From positions 59,465 to 123,464 of the forward strand of contig NZ_JARQWV010000019.1 of the NCBI RefSeq assembly GCF_029543245.1: DNA of 64,000 nucleotides, given 5' to 3'. This DNA comes from Caulobacter endophyticus. GTDB lineage: Bacteria > Pseudomonadota > Alphaproteobacteria > Caulobacterales > Caulobacteraceae. The notes beneath the pieces were generated by a model. It was not told where the DNA came from, did not search any database, and worked only from the letters and a program-made list of their open reading frames with translations. How positions within the stretch are numbered: the first letter of the stretch is position 1; each line of letters opens with the position of its first letter. The translations under genes were made by a program, and so were the position numbers. Positions 1 to 8,056 of this stretch are shown here, in pieces.

Positions 1-1695
1 CTGGCCGGCGAACACGAAGGTGTCGCCCGGCGTCAACTGCTCGAAATAGCCTTCCTCGGCCTCGCCGATCTTGCGGCCGCCCATGGGACGGCGCCCGCCG
101 CCGATCCTGACATTGACCACGGCCGGCGAGACGATGGCGCCGACGTTCATGCGGTGGCGCTGGATGACCTGGGCGTTGCGGGCCTTCCAGAAGCCGTCGG
201 CGTCTTCGACGATCCGGCGGAAACGGTCGTAGGTCTTCAGGGCGTAGCCGCCGGTCGAGACGAAATCGACGACGGTCTCGAAATCTTCCCACGACAGGTC
301 GGCATAGGGACCGGCGGTGCGGACCTCGTCATAGAGATCGACCAGCTGGAAGGGCTCGGAGCAGGCGCAGCCCATCACGTGCTGAGCCAGCACGTCGAGG
401 GCGCCGACACGGGCGGGCTCGCCGTCGAGGTGGTTCTCCAGGATGGCGTCGGCGGCGGCGCGGCACTCCAGCATCTCGAAGCGGCTGGCGGGCACGAACA
501 GGGCGCGGCTGGGCTCGTCCAGCCGGTGATTGGCGCGGCCGATCCGCTGGACCATCCTGGAGGCCCCTTTGGGCGCGGCCAGTTGGATGACCAGATCGAC
601 GTCGCCCCAGTCTATGCCCATGTCCAGCGTCGAGGTGCAGACCACGGCCCTGAGATCCCCGCGCGCCATCGCCGCCTCGACCTTGCGCCGCTGCTCGGCC
701 GACAGGCTGCCGTGGTGCAGGGCGATCGGCAGGCCCTCGTCGTTGAGCTTCCACAGCTCCTGGAATGCGAACTCGGCCTGGAAGCGCGTGTTGACGAACA
801 CCAGCGCCGTGCGGGACTGGCGGATGATGTCATAGACCTCGGCCATGGCGTGTTGGGCGGTGTGCCCGGCCCACGGCACGCGGCCGCCGGAGACGAGGAC
901 CTCCACCACGGGCTGGGCGCCGCCGGAGCCGAGGACGAGGTCGACGCCGCCGGAGCCCCTCCCCCTTGCGGGGAGGGGTTGGGGTGGGGGTGTCGGCTCG
1001 GTGGTCTGGAGGGAGGCTTCGGCAAGCTCGGTGCTGGCTTCCCCACCCCCTCCCCCCTCCCCGCAAGGGGGAGGGGAGCGCCCCAGCCACCGCCGCACCA
1101 GATCCGGATCGTCCACGGTCGCCGACAGCCCCACCCGGCGCATCCGCGGCGCGAAGGTCTGCAAGCGCGCGATATCCAGAGCCAGCAAGTCGCCGCGCTT
1201 TGACGGCCACATGGCGTGGGCCTCGTCGATGATCACGCACGACAGGTCGGCGAAATACTCCCGCGCGCCTTCCCAGGCGCAGAACAGCGCCAGCTGTTCG
1301 GGCGTGGTCAGCAGGATGTCGGGCGGGCGGATGCGCTGGCGGGCCTTGCGGCTCTCGCCGGTGTCGCCGGTGCGGCTCTCGGCGACGATGGAGAGGCCCA
1401 TCTCGCGGATGGGCGTCATCAGATTGCGCTCGACGTCGACGGCCAGGGCCTTGAGCGGCGAGATATAGAGGGTGTGGATCCCGGCCGGGGTGTTGCGCGG
1501 CGCTCGCTGCGCCAGCTCGATCAGGCTGGGCAGGAAGCCCGCCAGGGTCTTGCCGCCGCCGGTAGGGGCGATCAGCAGGGCGTCGCGGCCGGCCCTGGCC
1601 TTTTCGACCATCGCCAGCTGGTGGGCGCGCGGCGCCCAGCCGCGGGCGGCGAACCACTCGGAAAAACGCGGGGGAAGCAGGTCGGCCGGAACCAT
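1..1695 (-). CDS. Ligase-associated DEXH-box DNA helicase (C-terminus beyond window)
   Basis: Superfamily 2 DNA helicase of the Lhr-like, ligase-associated group, which acts in DNA repair beside an ATP-dependent ligase and a nuclease. The ATG at 1695 opens a frame that runs unbroken off the left edge (565 codons seen). Visible motifs are Walker A APTGGGKT (residues 43-50), DEAH from D157, motif III SAT, and the motif VI region with QRIGRANHR. Residues about 206-248 are not helicase sequence: they are an in-frame translated palindromic repeat, rich in Pro and Gly, lying between DPDLVRRWLG and GGVDLVLGSG. The frame stays open across it. A near-match to a LexA box lies upstream at 1713-1727. The family call is firm; whether the insertion harms function is unknown. 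Confidence 0.9.
   Translation of the reverse strand, partial: MVPADLLPPRFSEWFAARGWAPRAHQLAMVEKARAGRDALLIAPTGGGKTLAGFLPSLIELAQRAPRNTPAGIHTLYISPLKALAVDVERNLMTPIREMGLSIVAESRTGDTGESRKARQRIRPPDILLTTPEQLALFCAWEGAREYFADLSCVIIDEAHAMWPSKRGDLLALDIARLQTFAPRMRRVGLSATVDDPDLVRRWLGRSPPPCGEGGGGGEASTELAEASLQTTEPTPPPQPLPARGRGSGGVDLVLGSGGAQPVVEVLVSGGRVPWAGHTAQHAMAEVYDIIRQSRTALVFVNTRFQAEFAFQELWKLNDEGLPIALHHGSLSAEQRRKVEAAMARGDLRAVVCTSTLDMGIDWGDVDLVIQLAAPKGASRMVQRIGRANHRLDEPSRALFVPASRFEMLECRAAADAILENHLDGEPARVGALDVLAQHVMGCACSEPFQLVDLYDEVRTAGPYADLSWEDFETVVDFVSTGGYALKTYDRFRRIVEDADGFWKARNAQVIQRHRMNVGAIVSPAVVNVRIGGGRRPMGGRKIGEAEEGYFEQLTPGDTFVFAGQ
956..1076. repeat. Double-hairpin palindromic repeat inside the helicase gene
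   Basis: The left hairpin (956-978) has arms CCCCTCCCC and GGGGAGGGG with a 5-base loop. The right hairpin (1054-1076) uses the same arms, and the two halves form one large inverted repeat of about 121 bp. The same structure occurs between genes at 36168-36282 and 21713-21838. Here it sits in coding sequence and preserves the reading frame. Confidence 0.85.
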
Positions 1696-1825
1696 CGCGG
1701 TGGCTATAGCATGTTCCTGTTCTGTTTCTGGCGGGGAATCGACAGTTCAGATCGAACAGCGTGCGAAGTTTGCTCTCGGCCGCCAAGCTTCCTAGGGTCG
1801 CCCCCGAAAGTTTTCGGAGTTCGCC

Positions 1826-3505
1826 ATGTCCCGCCGCGCCGCCCTTCTGCTGACCGCCGCCCTGGCCTTGCCCGTCGTGGCCCATGCGCAGGACGCCAAG
1901 GTCGACAGCGGCCCGATCGATCCGGCCAAGCTGTCGGAGATCACCCGCGTGCTGGCGTCCGACGAGTTCCTGGGCCGCGCGCCCGGCGGTCCGGCTGAGC
2001 AGAAGACCACCGACTACATCGCCGGCCAGTTCAAGGCGCTTGGCCTGGAGCCCGCCGGCGACGTCGGCAGCTACACCCAGAAGGTGCCGCTGGTGCACAC
2101 CCGCATCGACGGCCCGGTGGCCATGAGCTTCGCCACCGCCGGCGGCGCCCTGACCCTGGCCCAGGGCGAGCAGGCCCAGGTCATGACCCTGCTGCCGGTC
2201 GACAAGGTCGCGATCAAGGACGCCCCGCTGGTCTTCGTCGGCTATGGCGTTTCCGCGCCCGAGCGTGGCTGGGACGACTTCAAGGGTGCTGACCTCAAGG
2301 GCAAGGTCGCCGTCTTCCTGATCAGCGACCCCGACCTGGAGGCTGAGGCCGGCGAGCCCGCCTACGGCAAGTTCGGCGGCAAGGCGGCCACCTACTACGC
2401 CCGCTGGACCTACAAGTACGAGGAGGCCGTGCGGCGCGGGGCGGTCGGCGCCCTGATCGTCCACGAGACCCTCGGCGCGGGCTACGGCTGGAGCACGGTG
2501 AAGGCCTCGAACGGCGAGGGCTACGACATCGTCCGTCCCGACCCGGCCAAGGAGAAGCTGCAACTGCAAGGCTGGATCCAGCGCGACGTGGCCGTCGACC
2601 TCTTCAAGCGCTCGGGCCTCGACTTCGAAGCCCTGAAGAAGGCTGCCCGCGATCCGTCGTTCAAGCCGGTGGCGCTGAAGGGCGCGGCGTTCTCGGCGGC
2701 CTACAAGGTGGCTCATGAGCCGATGGTCAGCCACAACGTGGTCGCCAAGCTGCCGGGCACGACCCACGCCGACGAAAGCATCATGTACGCCGCCCACTGG
2801 GACGCTTACGGCGTGGGCGCGCCGGATGCGCAGGGCAAGACCATCCGTCCCGGCGCGGCCGACGATGCGATCGGCGTGGCCGGTGTGATCGAGGTGGCGC
2901 GGGCGTTCAAGCAGGGCCCGGCGCCGCAGCGCTCGATCGTCTTCGCCGCCTGGACGGGCGAGGAGCGGGGCCTGCTGGGCTCGGAATACTACGCCGTGAA
3001 GGCCGGCGATGCGGCCCTGGGCAAGATGGCCGCGAACTACACCCTCGACGTGCTGCAGACGGCCGGCCCCGCCAAGGACATCGTGCTGGTCGGCGCCGGC
3101 CAGAACGAACTGGAGCAGGGCCTGGCCAAGGCCGCGGCCGCGCAAGGCCGCACCGTGACGCCGGACGCCAAGCCCGAGCGGGCCCTCTTCTATCGCGCCG
3201 ACCACTTCTCGCTGGCCAAGCGCGGGGTGCCGGTGCTGCTGGTCATGGGCCTTGGCGGCGGCGCCGACCTCCTGAACGGCGGCCGCGCGGCCGGCGACGC
3301 CTGGGTCGCCGACTACACCGCCCGCTGCTACCACCAGCCCTGCGACGCCTGGAGCGCCGACTGGGACCTGCGCGGCGCGGCCCAGGACGTGGCTCTGGTC
3401 TTTGAGGCCGGCAAGGCGATCGCCAACTCGCGCGGCTGGCCCGACTGGAACGCCGGTTCGGAGTTCAAGCCGGTGCGGGCGGCGAGCGCGGGTGCGCGGA
3501 AGTAG
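1826..3505 (+). CDS. Secreted M28-family zinc peptidase
   Basis: Predicted periplasmic or outer-surface metallopeptidase (aminopeptidase/carboxypeptidase type) of 559 residues. The N-terminus is a Sec signal ending near VAHAQ. A PA-like domain occupies roughly residues 130-280. The M28 catalytic core follows, with zinc ligands visible in AHWDAYG, GAADDA, TGEERGLLGSEYY and YRADHFSLAKRGVP. The ATG at 1826 directly precedes the signal peptide. It is divergent from the helicase gene, with 130 bp between them. Substrate cannot be read from sequence. Confidence 0.9.
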   Translation: MSRRAALLLTAALALPVVAHAQDAKVDSGPIDPAKLSEITRVLASDEFLGRAPGGPAEQKTTDYIAGQFKALGLEPAGDVGSYTQKVPLVHTRIDGPVAMSFATAGGALTLAQGEQAQVMTLLPVDKVAIKDAPLVFVGYGVSAPERGWDDFKGADLKGKVAVFLISDPDLEAEAGEPAYGKFGGKAATYYARWTYKYEEAVRRGAVGALIVHETLGAGYGWSTVKASNGEGYDIVRPDPAKEKLQLQGWIQRDVAVDLFKRSGLDFEALKKAARDPSFKPVALKGAAFSAAYKVAHEPMVSHNVVAKLPGTTHADESIMYAAHWDAYGVGAPDAQGKTIRPGAADDAIGVAGVIEVARAFKQGPAPQRSIVFAAWTGEERGLLGSEYYAVKAGDAALGKMAANYTLDVLQTAGPAKDIVLVGAGQNELEQGLAKAAAAQGRTVTPDAKPERALFYRADHFSLAKRGVPVLLVMGLGGGADLLNGGRAAGDAWVADYTARCYHQPCDAWSADWDLRGAAQDVALVFEAGKAIANSRGWPDWNAGSEFKPVRAASAGARK

Positions 3506-3519
3506 CGATATCTCCCACC

Positions 3520-3658
3520 GTCATCCCGGAAGCCGCGCAGCGGCTATCCGGGACCCAGGGGACCGGGCGCGGCGGACCGATTGAACGTCCAGGCGGTCGC
3601 CGACGCTTTGCGGCGGCCCCTGGGTCCCGGCTCTGCGCTTCGCTCCGGCCGGGATGAC
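3520..3658. repeat. Intergenic inverted repeat (GTCATCCCGG class)
   Basis: The ends GTCATCCCGG and CCGGGATGAC are exact inverted copies. The inner parts also pair (GGGACCCAGGG with CCCTGGGTCCC). It begins 15 bp after the M28 peptidase stop codon. A second repeat of this end type is at 62795-62925. Confidence 0.8.
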
Positions 3659-3724
3659 GAGCTTTTGGATGGGGGAAGGGAGTTCCCCGTTCGTTTCCCC
3701 GCGCCGAAGTGTTAATCCACGTCC

Positions 3725-6538
3725 GTGAGCGCGCTTCCCCCGAATCTCGATCTGGCCCCCGCCCTGGTGGTGCAGCCCGGCCCGCGCGCCGGGCTGGCCG
3801 ACGGCTCGGGCGAGGGCAGGGAGATCCGGCCGCCGGATGCGCGCGACCTGTTCGAGCACGGTCCGGTGCTGGTGGCCCACGCGGCCATGACCGCCAAGCG
3901 CCTGAACCTGCACGCGCCGCTGCGCTATCCCGGCATCTTCGACGTGCTGGAGCTCTACGCCTTCACCCGGCCGGCGACCTTCTGCGCGCCGTCGGCGGTG
4001 GGCCTAGCCATGGCGCTGGGACTGCCGGAGCCGCGAGGTCCCGCCGCCCAGGCCCAGACCTTGCGCGAGGCCGCCGATTTCCTGCTGCGCGAGCTGGCCC
4101 TGACGCCCCGACCTTCGCGGGAAGAGGCCCTGGCCGTGGCCGAGACCCTGGCCCGGGCCGGCTGGGCCTGGGGCCCGGCGGTGGTCGGCGCGCTGCGCTC
4201 GGTTCCGGTCGGCAACCAGTTCCGCAGCTCCGGCCTCGACGTCTGGAGCCGCCTCGTCGAGTGGGAGGACCAGGCGCCGCTGGGCGAGCCGCTGTCGCGC
4301 CCGATCGATCCCGAGGTCGCTTCCGAACGCCTGAAGTCGCTGCTGACCCGCGCCGGCCTCGACGAGGTGCGCGAGGCCCAGGACACCTACGCCCGCGAGG
4401 CCTCGTTCGCCTTCCAGCCCCGTGAGCGCGAGGGCGAGCCGCGGATGATGCTGGCCGAGGCGGGCACGGGCGTCGGCAAGACCCTGGGCTATCTGGCGCC
4501 CGCCAGCGTCTGGGCCGAGGCCAACGGGCCGTCGGTGTGGATCAGCACCTATACGCGGGCCTTGCAGCGCCAGATCGAGCGCGAGAGCGCCGCCATCTAT
4601 CCTGACCCACAGGTGCGGGCCCGCAAGGCGGTGGTGCGCAAGGGGCGTGAGAACTACCTGTGCCTGCTGAACCTGCAAGAGCAGGTCAACAGCGCCCAAC
4701 TGGGCAATGGCGATCTGGTGGGTCTGGCCCTGGCCGCGCGCTGGGCGCGGGTCAGTCGCGACGGCGACATGACCGGCGGCGACTATCCGGCCTGGCTGCC
4801 GACCTTGTTCGCCGTGCCTCCGTCGGCCCAGGCCAGCGCCGCCAATCTGGTCGACCGCCGGGGCGAGTGCATCCACGCCGGCTGCCAGCACTATCGGGTG
4901 TGCTTCATCGAGAAGGCCGTTCGGGCCTCCAAGCGCGCCGACATCGTCATCGCTAACCACGCCCTGGTCATGACGCAGGCGGCCTTCGACGGCGCGCGCA
5001 CGGCGCGGGGCCTGAAGGGCGACAACGAGACCACGGCGGTCAAGCGGGTGGTGTTCGACGAGGGCCACCACCTGTTCGACGCCGCCGACAGCGCCTTTTC
5101 GGCCGCCCTGTCGGGCGCCGAGGCCGCCGAGTTGCGTCGCTGGATCCGCGGTCCGGAAGGACGCGGGCGGCGGGGCAGGGGGCTGGAGAACCGTCTGCTC
5201 GACATTCTGGGCGACAAGGAAAGCGCCCGCCAGGCGTTGAGCGCCGTGATCCAGGCGGCCGCGGCCCTGCCGGGCGAGGGGTGGTCGGGCCGGATCGCGC
5301 CGCCGGACGGTCAGGTCAATCCGATCGGGCCGATCGAGAACTACCTCGTCGCCGTCATCGAACAGCTGCGCGCCCGCACCAGCGAGCGCGGCGGACCGGA
5401 ACTGGGCCTGCAATGCGCCGCCCGCCCGGCCGTCGACCTAGTGCGCGAGCGGGCCGGCGAGGCCGCCCGGGCCCTGGCCGGGGTCGAGGCCCCGTTGCTG
5501 GCCCTGGCCCGCCAGCTTGAGGACGTGCTCGACGAGGACGCCGAGCACCTGGGACCCTCGGAACGCGCCCGCATCGAGGGGGCGCTGCGGGGCCTGGACC
5601 GCCGGGCGCGCATGACCCTGCCGGCCTGGCGCTCGATCCTGAAGGCGATCGATGAAGACGCCGAGGACGATCCCGACTTCGTCGACTGGTTCGAGGCCAC
5701 CTTCCTTTACGGCCGCGTCGTCGATGCGGCCTGCCGCCGCCACTGGGTTGATCCGACCGAGCCGCTGCGCGCGGCGGTGCTCTCGCCCGCCCACGGCGTG
5801 CTGGTGACCAGCGCCACCCTGGTGGATCCGGCGCTGGAGGATCCCTTCGCCCTGGCCGAGATGCGCACGGGCGCGGCCCGCCTGCCGCAGCCGCCCAAGG
5901 TGCTGCGCCTTGTCTCGCCCTTCGACTACGAGAAGAACGCCCGGGCGTTCGTCGTCACCGACGTCAACAAGGAGGACGCGCGCCAGGTCGCTGCGGCCAT
6001 GCGCGAGCTGTTCCTGGCGGCCAATGGCGGGGCGCTGGGCCTGTTCACCGCCATTCGTCGGCTGAAAGCCGTGCACGAGCGCATCGCAGCCCCCCTGGCC
6101 GACAAGGGCCTGCCGCTTTACGCCCAGCACGTCGACCCGCTGGAGGCCGGCGCCCTGGTCGACATCTTCCGGGCCGAAGAGGACGCGTGCCTGCTGGGCA
6201 CCGACGCCATCCGTGACGGGGTCGACGTGCCGGGCCGCTCCTTGCGCCTGCTGGTCTTCGACCGCGTGCCCTGGCCGCGTCCGGACATCCTGCACAAGGC
6301 GCGTCGCAGCAAGTTCGGCGGCAAGGGCTATGACGACTCGATCGCCCGGGCCCGCATCAGCCAGGCCTTCGGCCGCCTGATCCGGCGGGCCGAGGATCGG
6401 GGCGTCTTCGTCATGCTGGATGCAGCAGCGCCCACGAGGCTCTTTTCAAGCCTGCCCGAAGGGGTGACCATCGAGCGACTCACGCTCGTGGAAGTCATTG
6501 AAGCGACGGCCGCATTTCTGTCCGAAGCGCGCGATTAA
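3725..6538 (+). CDS. DinG/XPD-type ATP-dependent DNA helicase
   Basis: Iron-sulfur superfamily 2 helicase of 937 residues. Walker A is AEAGTGVGKT near residue 247. Four cysteines consistent with a 4Fe-4S cluster occur at about 312 (YLCLL) and 381-392 (GECIHAGCQHYRVC). The Walker B equivalent is DEGHH, followed by SATLVDP and the C-terminal GVDVPGRSLRLLVF motif. It starts at GTG 3725. The first 220 residues do not look like helicase and weakly resemble a degenerate DnaQ-type exonuclease module (inference). Likely role is unwinding of damaged or structured DNA. It is not certain that it is the orthologue of E. coli DinG. Confidence 0.88.
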   Translation: MSALPPNLDLAPALVVQPGPRAGLADGSGEGREIRPPDARDLFEHGPVLVAHAAMTAKRLNLHAPLRYPGIFDVLELYAFTRPATFCAPSAVGLAMALGLPEPRGPAAQAQTLREAADFLLRELALTPRPSREEALAVAETLARAGWAWGPAVVGALRSVPVGNQFRSSGLDVWSRLVEWEDQAPLGEPLSRPIDPEVASERLKSLLTRAGLDEVREAQDTYAREASFAFQPREREGEPRMMLAEAGTGVGKTLGYLAPASVWAEANGPSVWISTYTRALQRQIERESAAIYPDPQVRARKAVVRKGRENYLCLLNLQEQVNSAQLGNGDLVGLALAARWARVSRDGDMTGGDYPAWLPTLFAVPPSAQASAANLVDRRGECIHAGCQHYRVCFIEKAVRASKRADIVIANHALVMTQAAFDGARTARGLKGDNETTAVKRVVFDEGHHLFDAADSAFSAALSGAEAAELRRWIRGPEGRGRRGRGLENRLLDILGDKESARQALSAVIQAAAALPGEGWSGRIAPPDGQVNPIGPIENYLVAVIEQLRARTSERGGPELGLQCAARPAVDLVRERAGEAARALAGVEAPLLALARQLEDVLDEDAEHLGPSERARIEGALRGLDRRARMTLPAWRSILKAIDEDAEDDPDFVDWFEATFLYGRVVDAACRRHWVDPTEPLRAAVLSPAHGVLVTSATLVDPALEDPFALAEMRTGAARLPQPPKVLRLVSPFDYEKNARAFVVTDVNKEDARQVAAAMRELFLAANGGALGLFTAIRRLKAVHERIAAPLADKGLPLYAQHVDPLEAGALVDIFRAEEDACLLGTDAIRDGVDVPGRSLRLLVFDRVPWPRPDILHKARRSKFGGKGYDDSIARARISQAFGRLIRRAEDRGVFVMLDAAAPTRLFSSLPEGVTIERLTLVEVIEATAAFLSEARD

Positions 6539-6585
6539 ACGAGCCGTGAGCATCCTCCGTGGGGGGAGGATTCCAGGAGGAAGAC

Positions 6586-7047
6586 TTGGCGTTTCGTTTG
6601 GGGGCGACGGCCCTGCTGCTTGCCGGCCTGATGGCCGGTTCTGCGTCCGCGCAGGAGTTCGTGCGCGGCGACTGCCTGAACGTGGTCCAGCCCACGCGGG
6701 CGCTGCGCTTCGAGGACGACACCCACGCCCGTTGGTACAAGCGGTTCTGGACCGGCAACTGTCAGGACCTGTCGCTGTGTTTCCCCGGTTCGCCCAACTG
6801 GAACGACATCGTCACCAAGCTGCTGGTCAAGGGCGGGTCGGCCGAGAAGCCGACCCTGCTGCCCAAGGCCTGCAAGCTGGGCCAGCTGATCGGCATGGAG
6901 TGGGCGCGTGATCGCCGCATCAAGCGGATCTCGACCCAGGACCTCAAGCGCTTCTCCGGCATCCTCGACGATGCCGGCGACCCGCTGAAGGGGGTCGAGG
7001 CGGTCGAGGTCAAGGCGCGCGCGCTGCTGGCCAAGCCCAAGGGCTGA
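6586..7047 (+). CDS. Small secreted protein, function unknown
   Basis: The TTG at 6586 is chosen because a perfect AGGAGG (6575-6580) lies 5 bases upstream and because it places a clean signal peptide (ending ASAQ) at the N-terminus. The mature part is about 130 residues and starts EFVRGDCLNVV. It contains conserved-looking cysteines (DCLN, NCQDLSLC, KACKLG) suited to periplasmic disulfides. It follows the DinG-type helicase by 47 bp and may be co-transcribed. No family recognised. Confidence 0.7.
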   Translation: MAFRLGATALLLAGLMAGSASAQEFVRGDCLNVVQPTRALRFEDDTHARWYKRFWTGNCQDLSLCFPGSPNWNDIVTKLLVKGGSAEKPTLLPKACKLGQLIGMEWARDRRIKRISTQDLKRFSGILDDAGDPLKGVEAVEVKARALLAKPKG

Positions 7048-7163
7048 GGTCCGGCCAAGCCGCCGCCGAACCGTCGTATTGGCGACGTCGCGCCGTCGAA
7101 TTTGTGCAATCGAACGCGTATAGAGGAGCGGTCGGGGAGAAGAGCAGCGAAGGGAGCGATCCT

Positions 7164-7439
7164 ATGGCCGCAGCGCGCCTGACCACCACCGACATCGCCA
7201 TCGACGACAAGGTCGCGCCCAGCGAGGTCCGTTCGTCCCGCGCCCTCGTGCAGGCGGTGCGCTGGCGAAGCGGCCTGTCCCAGGCGGAATTCTCGCGGGC
7301 CTTCGCCATTCCCTTGCCTGTGCTGAGCGGGCTAGAGCACGGCGAGGCGCGGCCCGACGCGGCCATGCTGGCCTATCTGCGGGTCATCGACCACGCGCCC
7401 GACGTGGTGCGCGAGGCCCTGACGCGCGCGGGGCTGTAG
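7164..7439 (+). CDS. Small helix-turn-helix (XRE/HigA-like) protein
   Basis: A 91-residue protein whose C-terminal half is a lambda-repressor-like HTH: VRWRSGLSQAEFSRAFAIPL followed by a second helix and LEHGEARPD. The ATG at 7164 has GGGAGCG just upstream. The architecture matches antitoxin-type or NadS-like regulators, but there is no toxin-like gene beside it: the neighbours are a secreted protein and a MarR regulator. Probable DNA-binding regulator with unknown target. Confidence 0.75.
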   Translation: MAAARLTTTDIAIDDKVAPSEVRSSRALVQAVRWRSGLSQAEFSRAFAIPLPVLSGLEHGEARPDAAMLAYLRVIDHAPDVVREALTRAGL

Positions 7440-7509
7440 GGCGGACACTAGGCGCTCGGGCGCGGATGGCCCAGAAGGAGGATCAGTTCCTCCGCCAGCG
7501 GATTCCGTC

Positions 7510-8028
7510 ATGTCCGATTCCGAAGACTACAGCCGCGGCTTCGGCGGCGAGGCCCTGGCGGCTCGGCTGCGACGCGCCTCCGAGCGCATGGATCGCGATG
7601 GCGCCCGGGTCTATGCGGCTCGGGGGATCCGGTTCGAGCAGCGCTGGTACGGCGTCCTGCGCCAATTGGTGGAGCACGATCGCCCAATGGGCGTGGGCGA
7701 GATCGCCACGATCCTGCGCATCACCCACGTTTCGGTCAGCGAGGCCAGCCGTTCGATGGAGAAGGCCGGTCTGGTCGTCTCACGGGCCTCCGCCGAGGAC
7801 GGGCGGCGCAGGCTGATGGAGCTGACCGAGGAGGGGCGGGCGATGGTCGCCCGTCTGGCGCCGCTCTGGGAGGCGTTCAACGCCACGGCGCGCGAGCTCG
7901 ACGCCGAGGCCGGTGAGATCGTCCGGCTGCTCGACCGGCTCGACGACGCCCTCGACCGCAAGTCGATGTTCGAGCGGATCATGGCGCGAATTTCATTGGA
8001 CGAGCCTGAGATCGACGCCAATATGTAG
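7510..8028 (+). CDS. MarR-family transcriptional regulator
   Basis: A 172-residue winged-helix regulator. The recognition region reads GEIATILRITHVSVSEASRSMEKAGLV and the wing contains SAEDGRRRLMELTEEG, the typical MarR D-x-R-x-R signature. The stop codon TAG (8026-8028) lies inside a perfect 20-bp palindrome (8021-8040), and the dipeptidase gene begins 28 bp after the stop. The likely role is repression of the downstream gene, relieved by a small ligand. A partial copy of the palindrome core (TAGGCGC, 7452-7458 region) lies upstream of this gene and could allow autoregulation. An upstream GGAGG lies about 28 bases before the ATG, too far to act as its ribosome site. Confidence 0.88.
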   Translation: MSDSEDYSRGFGGEALAARLRRASERMDRDGARVYAARGIRFEQRWYGVLRQLVEHDRPMGVGEIATILRITHVSVSEASRSMEKAGLVVSRASAEDGRRRLMELTEEGRAMVARLAPLWEAFNATARELDAEAGEIVRLLDRLDDALDRKSMFERIMARISLDEPEIDANM

Positions 8029-8040
8029 GCGCCTACATAT
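8021..8040. promoter_or_regulatory. Perfect 20-bp palindrome, probable MarR operator
   Basis: ATATGTAGGC is followed directly by its own reverse complement GCCTACATAT. It overlaps the marR stop codon and ends 16 bases before the dipeptidase start codon. Size, symmetry and position fit an operator for the adjacent MarR protein; binding is inferred. Confidence 0.7.
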
Positions 8041-8056
8041 CTGCATCGAGGGGACC

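Noticed and set aside
956..1076. Frameshift or pseudogene in the helicase
   Set aside because: Translation through the repeat shows the frame is the same before and after it.
830..3334. 834-residue open frame on the minus strand across the M28 peptidase and helicase
   Set aside because: It is out of frame with the real helicase and antisense to a peptidase with intact active-site motifs.
7164..7439. Toxin-antitoxin module
   Set aside because: The HTH protein is antitoxin-like, but no toxin-like gene is adjacent on either side.
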